NCBI GenBank assembly: GCA_020002185.1
Contig: CM034544.1
Coordinates: 35,714,620-35,778,619 of the forward strand
DNA: 64,000 nt
Reading direction: 5' to 3'
Source: Paraescarpia echinospica
Taxonomy: Eukaryota; Annelida; Polychaeta; Sabellida; Siboglinidae
Shown: one piece after another, positions 23,967-36,952 of the stretch
Layout: the number at the start of each line of letters is the position of its first letter
How positions within the stretch are numbered: the first letter of the stretch is position 1
Made by a program: the position numbers and the translations under genes
Notes under the pieces: model-generated
What the model saw: only the letters and a program-made list of their open reading frames with translations
Told to the model about the DNA's origin: nothing
Databases searched by the model: none

Positions 23967-24686
23967 CTATCGATTTACCGCCTCTTTCGGGATCTTTTCC
24001 TGTAGGCGTTCCCATACGCCGTTAGGGCCGCACATCGTAGTGCAACTTTCAATAGAAGCAGTGACGCGTGGGGGCAACACTGTCGCGTGTAGCACGAACA
24101 TCAGCTCGTCTTCATCCTTCGTGATGCCCGCTGATTTCATATATTGGCGAAACTGACATTTCCACGAACAGAAATTCTTCACTTGTCCATCCCATTTGGG
24201 CGGGCTCATGCCGGTCGTGCGAATGGACGGATGCGTGTGACTCGTTAGCCGATCAATGATGATAGTCAACGCCTCTAGCGTCTTCGCGGCGACCTCGGCG
24301 TTCTTGTCGGTGTTTTCTGGTTTCACCTGACGCTGTGCTCGCAGCCACGCCCCGTATAGATCGTCGACTTCGCTCTCTCGGGCGCTGAGGTCTGCGACGC
24401 TCTTCTCAATGTCTTTCAGGCGTTCAGTGGCGACGGACTCGTCCTCGTCGTCTCTCGCATACGCAATTTCATTATCAAGGAGAATCTGCTCCATCTTGAC
24501 TTTGATGTCGTCGATTTCGTTCAAAAACTGCCGGGCACGACGTCTAGCGGTATCGACACTATCAGCCTGGGCGTCGGCTCCTCGACTGACGATGGTTCTA
24601 AGCTTACTGACTGTCCTCGTCAGCAGGCCTTTCTTTACAATCCGCTCCTTCTTCAGGTCGCCATATACTCGAATTGCTTCTTCCAT
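23967..24686 (-). CDS. BEL gag N-terminal part (DUF1759-like)
   Basis: The ATG at 24686 starts MEEAIRVYGDLKKERIVKKG, the first strong ATG after the 5' LTR. A long helical, charged N-terminus is followed by a PPKWDGQVKNFCSWKCQFRQ block (PF03564-like gag core), DEDELMFVLHATVLPP and a CGPNGVWERLQEKIPKE end. The frame stops at TAG 23967-23969 and continues in the same frame downstream, so gag is cut by one nonsense codon. The product would form the particle shell. Confidence 0.88.
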   Translation of the reverse strand: MEEAIRVYGDLKKERIVKKGLLTRTVSKLRTIVSRGADAQADSVDTARRRARQFLNEIDDIKVKMEQILLDNEIAYARDDEDESVATERLKDIEKSVADLSARESEVDDLYGAWLRAQRQVKPENTDKNAEVAAKTLEALTIIIDRLTSHTHPSIRTTGMSPPKWDGQVKNFCSWKCQFRQYMKSAGITKDEDELMFVLHATVLPPRVTASIESCTTMCGPNGVWERLQEKIPKEAVNR

Positions 24687-24711
24687 GACGTTAGCGTAGT
24701 TAAATTTCGCC

Positions 24712-25333
24712 TAATTCGAACAAAACCACTGCTCTGTTTCGTACTGCGATTTATTATAGCGGCACATCTACGCATGTATACAGCACGATATGTCTACACA
24801 ACGTAACGCAACGCAATGCTATGCAATGCAATGCAGTCGAACTGCAAAGAAAGAAAACAACGCGAATAAATAAAACTAGGCTATATACGATACAAACATT
24901 GGCTAAGCATATAATTATACGGGATAATACATAGCAGCGATGGGCTCTGCATGGCATAACACATGACCTACGTAGCATGACAATGGATAGGCCGCATGGG
25001 CGATAGACCTATCGTTGTGCTTCTAGCGGGCCGACTTTGGCTACAATTTATGATCCAATAGTTACAAGATAACGAGCGAAGCTATTACTAAACTAGCGAT
25101 GTCCTATAGCGACTACAACAAATGCAACTTAAGTATGCTATCTATACTTACATTTAGTGCGCGAAACAGTGGTTAAATAGATTAACACGTGGAGCGATTG
25201 GCGAAACGGCGAACAGCAGAAATACGGCGAATCGGCGACTGTCGACAATGCATACATGTTCACTGGACCGTAACAAAGCTACGTCATGTGCGCTGCGGCC
25301 AGAAATAAACAAACAGGCTAAACTGTCAATACA
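24712..25333 (-). repeat. BEL 5' LTR
   Basis: In element orientation begins TGTATTGACAGTTTAGCC and is the transcription-initiating LTR for the minus-strand gag-pol. The gag ATG lies 26 bases downstream of it. Confidence 0.93.
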
Positions 25334-25887
25334 TGAGGTCTTTTCTAGGTTTGGCAGGATATTACCGGAAGTTTGTTAACGGATATTCCAGAATCGCGAC
25401 TCCATAGACTGATTTCACAAAGACAAAACAGACTAACAAGGTAAGTTGGAATGGTGACGCGGATAAGGCCTTCAATCAACTGAAGCAGGCCCTGTGTAAG
25501 GCGCCTATCCTCAAATTGCCTGACGTCAACAGACCCTTTGTCTTGCGTACAGATGCGTCCGATACCGGACTCGGAGCAATGTTACTCCAAGAGAATAACG
25601 GAGTCTTATTCCCAGTCGCGTTTGCGAGCAAGAAGTTTAATTCCACGTAAAGGCGATATTCCGTAGTAGAAAGAGAATGTCTGGCAATTGTTTGGGGACT
25701 CGAGAAATTTCACTTATACCTATATGGGCGAAGTTTCATTGTGCAGTGTGATCAACGATCCCTGAAATTCCTAAACAATGCGAAATTGACAAACAATCGC
25801 GTTATGCGATGGGCTCTTAAAGTCCAACCCTATCGTTTCCGGGTGGAGTCAATCCCTGGTGCAGACTACCTAAGCCGAATGGAATAG
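25334..25887 (+). pseudogene. Gypsy RT end and RNase H, after the nested insertion
   Basis: Continues the gypsy polyprotein: SFLGLAGYYRKFVNGYS near 25340, then RNase H with VLRTDASDTGLGAMLLQ (first catalytic Asp), FNST-RRYSVVERECLAIVW (Glu) and FIVQCDQRSLKFL (Asp). It ends PGADYLSRME and TAG at 25885-25887. In-frame stops at about 25407 and 25648 break it. No integrase follows before the polypurine tract, which is why the element is read as Gmr1-like. Confidence 0.9.
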
Positions 25888-26033
25888 ATGTCGGTTCCGT
25901 CAAATTAATTGGGACACTGATGTGACATGAATTTTTGTGTGCAAAAAAATAGTTACTAGTTCGGCGAACGATCGCCAGGTTATTTACTGCATTAAATTTA
26001 TTATTTAATAATTTTGTTCAGGAAGTAGATTCT

Positions 26034-26044
26034 TCGGGGGGTAA
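26034..26044 (+). promoter_or_regulatory. Gypsy polypurine tract
   Basis: cggggggtaa directly precedes the TG of the 3' LTR at 26045, the expected place for the plus-strand primer. Confidence 0.65.
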
Positions 26045-27656
26045 TGTAGCATTTCTGCTATTTGTGGGTGTTTAAATCTACTTTCCTTAGGTTTAAATTG
26101 GTAAATGAGGAAGGTCAAGTCAGTAGATAGGCAGATTGTTGACCAACCGCATTAGTTACTTAATTACAGCAACTTTGTTGCAGATGCATTCAGTGGGGCG
26201 TGGCATTCTGTTGCATGCGTTTCTAGGCAAGCAGGTGGTTTCACTGTATCTTAGAGGGTGTTCCACAATGCGTAGCTTGAAATGCATATTGTATTAGCGA
26301 ATAGAAATGATGGAAACCTGTCATATGATGTGTAAATAGGTCCGCTTACATAAACGTCTGTCATACACATTTCGCCATCTGGGCGCTGGCGAAGGACTGG
26401 GACAGATCCAGGGTTAAACGACACAGGTTTCCCTACTGCCTAGAGAATGGCAAATCAAGCCGTGATGCGTGGTGGGAATCGTTAACGTTCCCAGTATTTT
26501 GTGTGTGCAATATTCAGCGTCCAGAGGGACTGTTCGAGCTTCGAAGAACTCATGCCGCCACGTTAGCGGTTATTTGAAGCAACTTTCCGTTCGGCCCCTA
26601 CGTGTTTGCGTGGATGAGCGATAATGGCGACGCTCATTCAAGCTCGGGCCATCCTCGAACAGCGGTCTCCCACCGACATCGTCCGGCAGCGTGACTGAAT
26701 GCGACTCGAGAATTCGTAGCTAACGGCGGTATGCGTATGCTGCCTGGCGTCGTCATTCGCGCGAACCCATTCATCCGACTTCTCGATCATTTGCGACCGG
26801 GCAAGACCACTCGATTGAAACTCAGATGCGACTCGATAAATCGTAGCAGCCGGCGGTAAGCGTCTACCGCCCGGCGTCGTCATTCACCCCAACGTATTCT
26901 ACTGATATCGCAATCGTTCGCGACCGTGCGAGACAAGTCGATCATAGCAAGGACGCGACTCGAGAATTCGCGGCGTACTGCGGCAAGCGTCAATTGCCAG
27001 GCATCATCACTCGTGGTACACCGCTCTGATTGTTTTCTGATCTCGGTGTGATGACTTCAACAAACGTTCGTATAGGTTCGAGATGGGACTAGCCCAATAT
27101 AAATGTTTATATTGTAATTGAACGTATCTATTATTTCCTATTTTATGAATGGTGGTTATTTGTGGTTTTGAAGTGAGGTATTATTACCCTTGAAGTATAC
27201 ATATGTATATTTATTGTAACCAATTACTGTAATGAGAGTCCGCGAGGGCTAGCTAATTGTTGTGTATTTTTCTTATGGGATTTAATCTTAGATAACACTT
27301 GGCGCCTAGTGTTGGCTCGTGTAGTGGAACAATCCACCTTAGAAAGGAAGAGGAGTTGGAGAACTGAAAGATTAATTGTAACTTAACTTTCTTAGTTAGA
27401 TAGATTCAAACAAAGATTCAGTGTTATTGTTTATTATGTTCTGTTAAAATTTGGGTTACGGGATTTCTTTTCTTTTTTTTGTTAATCGAGATACTTACCA
27501 AAAGGAAGATATCTTGTAATAAAGTTTGTTAAATTTTCCTCGTTCTCTGTTGCTTGTTCACGATAACCGTACTTTCTCATATGCGTTGACTTTGACATAT
27601 AAGAACCTACTAGACCTGAGCCATCTAGTGTACGGAGACCTCGCTAATCCGTGACA
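26045..27656 (+). repeat. Gypsy 3' LTR (about 1.6 kb)
   Basis: Begins TGTAGCATTTCTGC and most likely ends ...CCGTGACA at 27656. An AATAAA at about 27520 with T-rich flanks suits an LTR polyadenylation site. A diverged relative of its start is found at 10824. The exact right end is inferred from the TG...CA rule, because no second full copy is present for comparison. Confidence 0.65.
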
Positions 27657-27887
27657 AAGGTTTTTAATAATTTATGCTACTTTTGATCCTGGGCCGACTC
27701 AGGACGTAAGAGAAGAGGTCGTATGGCGACAGTTCAGAATGCATAAGCTTTCCACTAGAAAGCTCACCAACAGACGTGTTTATTTTGTACAACCTTCAAG
27801 TAGGTCTCTCAATGATCTTTTAATATTATTTAGTTAGTATGACCTGTATTATGTATCTCAATTCGCTACCGTACATGATGTTATTAG

Positions 27888-28598
27888 TTGATGCTACAAA
27901 ACAGTTATGAGCGTTGCTTTACTACTAAAAATTACCGTATTCGCCAGTATACGTCATTTTCTTTGGCTAAAACTAATGCAACAGCGCTTGTAAGCAGCAG
28001 GCTTGCCTATTGTAATTCTTTCATTTATAATATCGCTAGCAACGATATCACAAAACTTCAGCGTGTCCAGAATTGTCTAGCAAGAGTAGTAACAAGATCT
28101 CCTCGTTTTTGTTCGCTCTGTACCACTTTTGAAGTCTTTGCATCGGCTTCCTGTATGATAACGTATAATAGTTAAGATCTGTGCCATTACATACCAGGCA
28201 CTGTCCAGTAAGCAACCATCTTACTTGCATTCACTGCTTACTCCTGTAAGAAAACCTATCCAGCTTCGACCATCTAGTTCTGACCTACTTTTTGCTCATA
28301 GAGTCAACACTAACATTGGATTTTTCTGTTGCTGCACCAACTCTTTGGAATTGGCTCCCTCTTAGTGTTAGATCAGTTGAAAATATTACAAAATTTCGTT
28401 GTCATTTAAAAACTTATCTTTTCAAACTTGCTTATCCACCATAGCTCCCTAGCGCGTTGACATATCTGTTAACAACTGGAATATAGCTTATGGATTTTTA
28501 GATTGACTAATCTTTTTGTTTTTATGCGCCTCTGAGCTTGATTTCCGTGCATTTAGACGCAATAGCAGTTATCTTATTATTATTATTATTATTATTAA
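27888..28598 (+). mobile_element. CR1/L2-like LINE 3' fragment
   Basis: Encodes the C-terminal end of a non-LTR RT: ALVSSRLAYCNSFIYNI and ITKLQRVQNCLARVVT, then, in shifted frames, LHRLPV-like, PSYLHSLLTP and a NITKFRCHLKTYLFKLAYP-like ending near 28440. These are characteristic of CR1/L2-type elements. It is closed by a (TTA)n tail at 28573-28598. Several frameshifts are present and the 5' portion is missing. Confidence 0.8.
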
Positions 28599-29340
28599 TA
28601 CACCGCTGAATCTACTAGTTTCTAAAACTTGTTTCTGGAGACCTATTAAATTCGGGAAAAATTACCACACAAAAACATATTAAAAAATAACGCCTGTGTT
28701 GATCGCGAATACTTTGATTTAGATGGAACATGTTGTTAGTAAAATCTATCAAATACAACCATAGTATTTAGGGCGTCAGTTGAATACTCAGACTGGGCGT
28801 TTCATCACATACGCAAACCGATGGATATTGAACATCAGTGATTCCGCCACTGGTCGTGTACGTTTCGTGTTTCCAGTCGTCCGCATACAATGCGTGATAC
28901 ATAAAAGATGTATATGTGTGCTTTTTAATATTCTCGTGTATGCGAGTGCACAGCCACCTGGGGCCCGAACGGGTACAACTTATAAAAAATATTTCTTTTG
29001 TTTCTCAAACCGTGATTATAAAGCAAACGTCACTTGTGTCATTTGTGTCATTTGCGCACAATAATACATTTAGGACGCATATAGTTTGTCGTCCTACTAA
29101 TTACTAAAATTGCAAAATAGTGGCGTAAGAAGCCAAAAATGACAACATTAGCATGTTAAACAGACATTGTTGTTCTCCTCTTGTTTCCCTGTTGTCAGGG
29201 CTGAGGTTGGCCTCCATTCCGTTCCTTGATTTCACTTATACGTTTTTCTTCTTCTGTTCTCTCACTTATCTTGCACTCCTCTCTCCACCAACTGTCTCCA
29301 TTCCCCTCTACATTTCGCTCTCGTTCTACACTCAATCACT
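28599..29340. other. Non-coding stretch
   Basis: Short open frames at 28780-29107 show no recognisable domain. No repeat structure is seen. It lies between a LINE tail and a gypsy remnant. Confidence 0.4.
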
Positions 29341-29670
29341 AAAAATATTTGCTGTAAACGCTGTGAAAGGCAAGAGTCGTGGACATTTCAACAAGAGCAG
29401 ACGAGGAGCGCATTGTAAACAGGCAAGTTTACAGAAGTTACAGCGGTGTTTTCGTTGCAACAGAAGTAATTACGCGTCCCATGAATGTTGTTTTCGTGAT
29501 GTAGTGTTTCATACCTGTAAACCCACAGGGCAAGCTGAAACAGGGGAACAACGATGTCGACGAACGTAGTAAACGCGGAATGCTGTGACAGGTGCACCCC
29601 ACAACACACCACTGATTACTCATTGTTATCACTGACAGCTGCGCAAAAGGTTATCACTTTTTAAGTAAAA

Positions 29671-30219
29671 ATGGATGGAAACCCAATACAGATGATTTTG
29701 GATACTGGTGCAGGGGTGTCGACTATCAGAGAACGAACATTCCGTAACGCTTGGAAACATCAACCACCGCTTCTAGTACCGGCTACTGATGTGATATTAA
29801 AGAGCTACACCGGACAATCTATTGTGGTCATGGGCAAGATCGAGCCTGAGATTACATACTATGGGCAAACAATAGGGATGCCTATTCTGGTTGTGCAAAG
29901 CGACCGTCCAAATCTGTTGGGAAGAAAAAAAGCATTTCTTGTTCTTTTCAACCAAAATAAGCCGATCCTACTTGCACGTGATGCCTCACCATATGGCGGC
30001 GACGCAGTACTGTCTCATGACTATTCGCCGTTAGACAAAGAGGGACTGAGCCTGATATTTGGAGCAACTAAGTTTCACCAGTATCTGTACGGAACTGAGT
30101 TCACACTTGTCATGGATCACCGCCCATTATTGGGGCTGTTTAACGAAAAGGGACTGGTGCAACACAATGCGTCTGGGCGCATTCAAAGGTGGGCACTTGT
30201 ACAGGGTACAATTAAATAA
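29671..30219 (+). pseudogene. Protease joined directly to RNase H, RT deleted
   Basis: An open frame of 182 codons. Residues 1-90 are a retropepsin: MILDTGAGVSTI carries the Asp-Thr-Gly triplet, and a NLLGRK block follows. Residues 93-182 are RNase H: NKPILLARDASPYGGDAVLSH, then KFHQYLYGTEFTLVMDHRPLL and a GRIQRWAL block. The whole reverse transcriptase that should lie between them is missing, but the frame is kept across the junction near 29928. It looks like an accidental in-frame deletion rather than a functional fusion. Confidence 0.85.
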
Positions 30220-30639
30220 TTAGGTTTACCAATGGTGTTACGCACGAGAACTGCGATACACTGTCATGATTGACTTTGTCAACAAAGCTAATTGTAACAC
30301 CTTCGCCTGTTGAGTATGTTGACCTGATCGAGCAGATGAATGAGTCGCCAGTGGCAGCAGCGCTCACACGGGAGTAGACGCTACACAACAAAACACTGTC
30401 CAGAGTACAAAGATACTCACTCACAGGTTGGTTCACAAACGACCCGGTTACTGAGTATGCATGATGGGTGCATTATGAGTGGTTTAGATGATATCACTGG
30501 CGCGATCGTATATCTCGTGGACAGGCATAGATGCACTATAGAAGAAGTGACGAAACATTGTTTTAATGCGAGCAAAACGCGAAGGAACCGACTCGCGTAC
30601 CAATGACGCCATTGCTATTTCCATAGAGACAATGGTATC

Positions 30640-30765
30640 GTCTGCATCTTGAATATGCGGGACCTACTGAAGGCAAAAGTTCATGGTTGTTGTTGATGCT
30701 TATTCTAAATGGATAGCTACCTCAGTCGTGAAGTCAACGACAACGCATCCAACTATCGAAGAGTT
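30640..30765 (+). pseudogene. Gypsy integrase scrap
   Basis: RLHLEYAGPTEGK (first catalytic Asp replaced by Glu) and, after a one-base shift, MVVVDAYSKWIATSVVKSTT match the start of the gypsy integrase core. The remainder is lost at the adjoining microsatellite. Confidence 0.75.
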
Positions 30766-30775
30766 GTGAAAATCT

Positions 30776-30919
30776 ATGTGTGTGTATGTATGTGTGTGTG
30801 TGTATGTATGTATGTATGTATGTATGTGTGTGTGTGTATGTATGTAAGTATGTATGTATGTATGTATGTATGTATGTATGTATGTAGGTATGTAGGTATG
30901 TATGTATGTATGTATGTAC
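30776..30919. repeat. (GTAT)n/(GT)n microsatellite
   Basis: Imperfect tetranucleotide repeat, about 145 bp. Tyr/Val/Cys or Ile/His/Thr open frames over it are artefacts. Confidence 0.95.
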
Positions 30920-30925
30920 CCAGCT

Positions 30926-31270
30926 AACAAAACTAGGTTCCCAGAACGTTCTTAGAACGTTAGTTTTACGTTACGATAACGTTAGTCATAACTTTTGGAG
31001 AACGTTTTTTGTAAAGTGTTCTTAACGTTCCGAGAACGTTACAGATAACGTTATTGCATAACGTTAGCAGAAAGTTTTTTTGGAAAGTTTTCTTAACGTT
31101 CCAATAAAGTTACAGATAACGTTATTGCGTAACGTTTGCAGAACGTTTTCCCTAACGTTAGCAGGACGTTTTTTTGGAAAGTTTTCTTAACGTTCTGAGA
31201 ACGTTACAGATAACGTTATTGCCCAACGTTAGCAGAACGTTTTTGCCTAACGTTAACAAAACGCTAAAAC
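30926..31270. repeat. AACGTT-rich tandem repeat array
   Basis: Three diverged units of about 70-95 bp, each with ttcttaacgtt, acagataacgttattgc and taacgtt(a/t)gcag, preceded by a related lead-in. The 6-bp palindrome AACGTT occurs well over ten times in 345 bp. There is no coding potential. It ends about 25 bp before the poly(A) signal of the minus-strand gene at 31295. Confidence 0.85.
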
Positions 31271-31294
31271 AATAACAAATGGATCTTCAATACT

Positions 31295-33096
<1,802 letters not shown>

Positions 33097-34936
33097 CTGA
33101 AAGTCTAAATTAAAATAGTTGTGTGGAGTAAGTTACTAGATCTATACTACTTTCCTTTAGTATCTCACCTACAAATACATTATCTATCTCAGTATCATTT
33201 GTTACGCACATACTGTTTCAATCAATAATTGATCAACTTGGGATATTGTTGGTTGTTAAAATTACTTGTTAATAATATCCAGTATAATAATGTTAATTGA
33301 TATTGTTTTAATTAAATTAAATCAATTCCAGAAAAGTTATTAAATAATGTTTTTGGAAAGTTAATTAATTTAATTAAACTAATGAATTGACCTGAATTAA
33401 CAAATTAACAATTTAAATTAACCCATGCCTGGTTGCTACTATATATGTCACTTTGGCATTTGATATTATATTACTCGATAATTTATGCTTTTGCAAAACT
33501 ACCGGTCGCCTGACCCAGCCAGCGGAGTAATAAATGACATGCATATATAACTGTTCAAGTTTTGTGCCATTTTATCTAAAAACCGACTACCTCAGCAAAT
33601 TATATTTATAAGATTTGTCTATAAATACAATGTAATATTTTACTATCTGTGTTGACGACACGTTCCCTTGATACTGAAGAGGCTTGGTTGTTGCTGGAGC
33701 TTGAAATAAAATGAAATGTCACATCAAAAGTAGATCAAGTTAACATTCAACAAGTAATAAATTTCATAATATTTCACGGAGTTTATATGACATAACACCC
33801 TCCTATACTATGTCTGTTCTGGGGTAAATCCTCCTGCTTTGGACTTATGCCAGACACAGCCCCTCCACAGGAGTATGTTATCTCACATTTAACATGTTTA
33901 TTGATATTGACGTGATGTAAACAGTATAACAATCACCTTTAGGACGTGCCGGTACATCACAATTTATGGAACAAGCTCAGGTGAAAATGCAACACAATTA
34001 TTTATATTATGAAAATATTGTGTCTTAGCGCACTTTTGAAGCCCAAATAGCGACCCGGTTTGCAATATTCTGCACCGCTGTGGTCGTGCGTTACCGCATC
34101 GCGCTTGTAAAATGAACGATATAGCAGCGTATGTTAATGCAAACCGGCGTGCTATTTACGCCTAAAAATGCACAAAGATGCAATATTCTTAAACGTAAAT
34201 ATGCATGGGATACGGTTAAATAATGAAACTAACGCACTGATGTATCAAAGTTAGGCAAAACTTAAGTTATAACGGCCTAATCGAGGTGGGTCCGGATTCT
34301 ATGCAAGTGCCCGTATGTAAATTACATTTCCTAAGTAGTTCTTGCGTCGCACAATTCCGTGACAGTGCGATATCATTGAACTAGACAGTGGACGAATTTA
34401 GTCTCAGATCTAGTTAGAACAGCAACGATGTAAATATGTATAGATATCATATTTTACATTCCTCTCAAATCAAATGATGTGTTCACATCGCTTCCCTTTC
34501 ACAAATCACTTCGTCTTCCAGACCTGATTACCGGTGTTTTGGGCGTTGAACCTATGGCATATCGCATGTACACAGCAGCCCAGCGCCTTATCGTCTATGA
34601 AACATTTGCTGCCAACGATAATGTGGTTGCACGATTGGTATGTGGCTGGTCAGTGTTTAAACGATGCCCTTGGCTAGACGAATGACGGAACCACTTTAGC
34701 AGTGCCACTGCTGTGGCCTTCATCTCGCCAAAACTCGCCACTGCTTAGTCCTGATTATAATTTTAGAGATAAACCAGTCTATGTTGTGTTGTGTATATGA
34801 ATCTGCTTTGATTTGGTTTTAAAACTGCAAATGTGAAATATATAGGCCTACACACCACAAGTTATAACATTGTTGGATTGGAACAAAAATAGCATTGTCA
34901 TTATATAGATTACATGAAGATCGGCAGATCCAACCC
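33097..34936. other. Non-coding stretch, possibly intron or 5' region of the minus-strand gene
   Basis: AT-rich. One weak minus-strand exon candidate follows ttttatttcaag near 33706. A plus-strand frame at 34479-34685 shows no known domain. Nothing else could be supported. Confidence 0.4.

Positions 34937-34990
<54 letters not shown>
34937..34990. repeat. Palindromic AT microsatellite
   Basis: ccatcatat at the left is mirrored by atatgatgg at the right around a pure AT core, making a perfect 54-bp palindrome immediately upstream of a LINE fragment. Confidence 0.88.
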
Positions 34991-36430
34991 TATATATCTT
35001 TAACAAGTCTCTAAGAGAAGGTGTACTCCCTATGGAATGGAAAATGGCCAACATAATACCTTTACCAAAAACAAACCCACCTGTGTCGATTGAAAAAGAC
35101 ATTAGACCAATTTCACTAACTCCAATAGCTGCTAAGGTATTTGAATCAATAATAATGAAATGGGTGGATGACATAATTTAAGAAAAAATTGATGCTAAGA
35201 AATTTGGTGGAATTAGTGGAACTTCCACAAAAGACGTTCTTGTCGAAATGATACACAAATGGTATGAGGCGACTGATAAATTGGATTCTTATGTCCATGT
35301 TGTAATGCTAGATTTTAGCAAAGCGTTTGAACTTATTAATCATCATTTGTTACTAGAAAAGCTACAGTTGTATGGTTTGCCTTCACATATTATAAGATGG
35401 ATGGCAACATTTTTACTGGACAGAACTCAACAAGTAAAAATAGGAAATGAATATTCGCATCCTGGTCACCCCAATGGGGGAGTACCACAAGGAACACTGT
35501 CTGGCCCTAAATGTTTTCTAGTCTACATAAATGATTTAGAAACGCCTGTTCCGTTATATAAATATATAGATGACAGTACATTGTTCGAAGTATGCGACAG
35601 AAAGGGTGTATCTGTTATACAAGAATCGATTGACGTTGCCGCTAGGTGGACAGAACAGAATGATATGAACATTTATTCAGGAAAATCAAAAGAGATGATC
35701 ATCTGTTTTGCACAAGACCGCAATTTTCGAAACGCTATCCCGAATATAACGATCGATGGAAAATATTTAGATCAAGTAGACCATGCCAAACTTCTAGGTG
35801 TTACAATTTCACAGGATCTGACATGGAATAAGCATGTCGAAAATATTGTGAAAAAGGCCGGGAAACGATTGTACATGTTGTATCAGTTAAAGCGAGTAGG
35901 AATTACCCAGAATGATCTGGTCACTATATATGTCAGTGTTGTGAGACCTGTTTTAGAATATGAATGCCCTGTATGGCACACTAACTTGCCACAATATTTA
36001 TCTGACAGTATTGAAATGATACAAAAAAGAGCATTAAAGTGTATTTGTCCTGCAATAAGTTACGCTGAGATACATATGTATGTTAAATTGGAGACATTGA
36101 AAGCAAGACGGGACTGCCTTTGCCAAAAATATTTCAATAAGATTAAAGTTAGTACACACAGATTAAACTATCTGCTGCCTGACAAAAGGCATACCAAATA
36201 TGACATCAGACAGAGTAATGTGTACCCTTTGCCAATAACCCGAACAAACAGATACCGTAACTCCTTTATACCATGGGGATTACACAACTGCCAATAACGA
36301 ATGAAGGGCAAAAGGATGGTATTTATACTGTATGACATTTCAGTGTATTAATACTGTATGACGTTCAAATGTATAGTTGTATTTTATTGTATACTGTGAA
36401 TCCAACTCAGATGAGTTGCTAATAAACTTG
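34984..36430 (+). mobile_element. CR1-like LINE, 5'-truncated, one stop codon
   Basis: Single frame from 34984 to TAA at 36297 with one internal TAA at 35179-35181. Motifs: WKMANIIPLPKTNPP, IRPISLTPIAAKVFESIIM, VVMLDFSKAFELINHHLL (first catalytic Asp), GGVPQGTLSGPKCFLVYIND and KYIDDSTLFE with the Asp-Asp pair near 35565. Then come KLLGVTIS and the C-terminal RALKCICP region. The endonuclease is missing. A 3' UTR with AATAAA and an A-rich end follows to about 36430. The clade is inferred from motif style only. Confidence 0.88.
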
Positions 36431-36705
36431 TGTTATTTAAAAAAAATATAATAACAAATTATTATAATTGCTTACAGACATCGTCAATAAGTTATTGGTC
36501 CTCCGTAATTGTCAAGTTAATAATGTCGGTCCGGCAATTGGTTTTGGTTAGTTACAGTTCAGATGTAATAATTATAGACAAAGTCAATACTTTTGACAAG
36601 TTAAACAAATGAGTGCAGTTCACACATTACCTACTTTGGTGATGAAAGAAGACAACAGTGATGGACATGTTTATAATATAAATATTGTTTAGCCGAAACG
36701 TACAG
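36431..36705. other. Non-coding stretch
   Basis: AT-rich flank of the LINE; no feature seen. Confidence 0.4.
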
Positions 36706-36819
36706 TATGCGCCCACAGTCACATACACCTTTATGTGTAAAGCAACGATACAAGATCAGTGTTGATTAAAACAGGCCAACTTAATGACATTTATTCATTA
36801 ACATAGTTTAAACAACACA

Positions 36820-36851
<32 letters not shown>

Positions 36852-36952
36852 CAACACATACCACAGCAAGCATGCCAGCTTCAATGGTATTGTTAAGCAA
36901 TACCTACAATTTTAAAGCATATAACATATGTGGCAGCTAATTGCTACCAGTA
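36706..36952 (+). repeat. Direct repeat, copy 1 (about 240 bp)
   Basis: Aligns with 37474-37701 from tatgcgcccac to gctaccagta, sharing blocks such as gacatttattcattaa, tagtttaaacaacacaatac and catatgtggcagctaattgc. Copy 1 has a 30-bp AT microsatellite inside that copy 2 lacks. Confidence 0.9.

Larger units (their letters stand above)
18663..25333 (-). mobile_element. BEL/Pao LTR retrotransposon, near complete, nested in the gypsy RT
   Basis: Two LTRs of 619 and 622 bp flank a 5.4-kb internal region with one polyprotein on the minus strand (gag, protease, RT, RNase H, integrase). The LTRs differ by about a dozen substitutions and three short indels (roughly 98% identical by eye), so the insertion is fairly young. 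Two stop codons and two frameshifts inactivate it. It is flanked by a 5-bp duplication and interrupts an older gypsy element. Confidence 0.95.
15864..27656 (+). mobile_element. Ty3/gypsy element of Gmr1-like domain order, inactive, split by a BEL element
   Basis: Order on the plus strand: gag (coiled coil, zinc knuckle), protease, integrase C-terminal domain, reverse transcriptase, then after a 6.7-kb nested insertion (18663-25333) RNase H, a polypurine tract and a 1.6-kb 3' LTR. Integrase sequence before RT, with none after RNase H, is the arrangement described for Gmr1-type gypsy elements rather than the usual RT-RH-IN. The 5' LTR is missing and the integrase core is deleted. Several stops and frameshifts make it inactive. 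Confidence 0.85.
29341..30770 (+). mobile_element. Ty3/gypsy remnant with large internal deletions
   Basis: Contains a gag zinc-knuckle region (29430-29560), a protease fused to RNase H (29671-30219), a linker with VEYVDLIEQMNESPV near 30320 and an integrase scrap (30640-30765). The family resembles elements with K02A2.6-like pol. It differs from the Gmr1-like element at 15.9 kb, because its integrase scrap lies after RNase H. No LTRs were recognised. Confidence 0.78.

Noticed and set aside
34479..34685. Plus-strand 68-codon frame as a gene
   Set aside because: No domain, no splice support and ordinary length for chance frames in this DNA.
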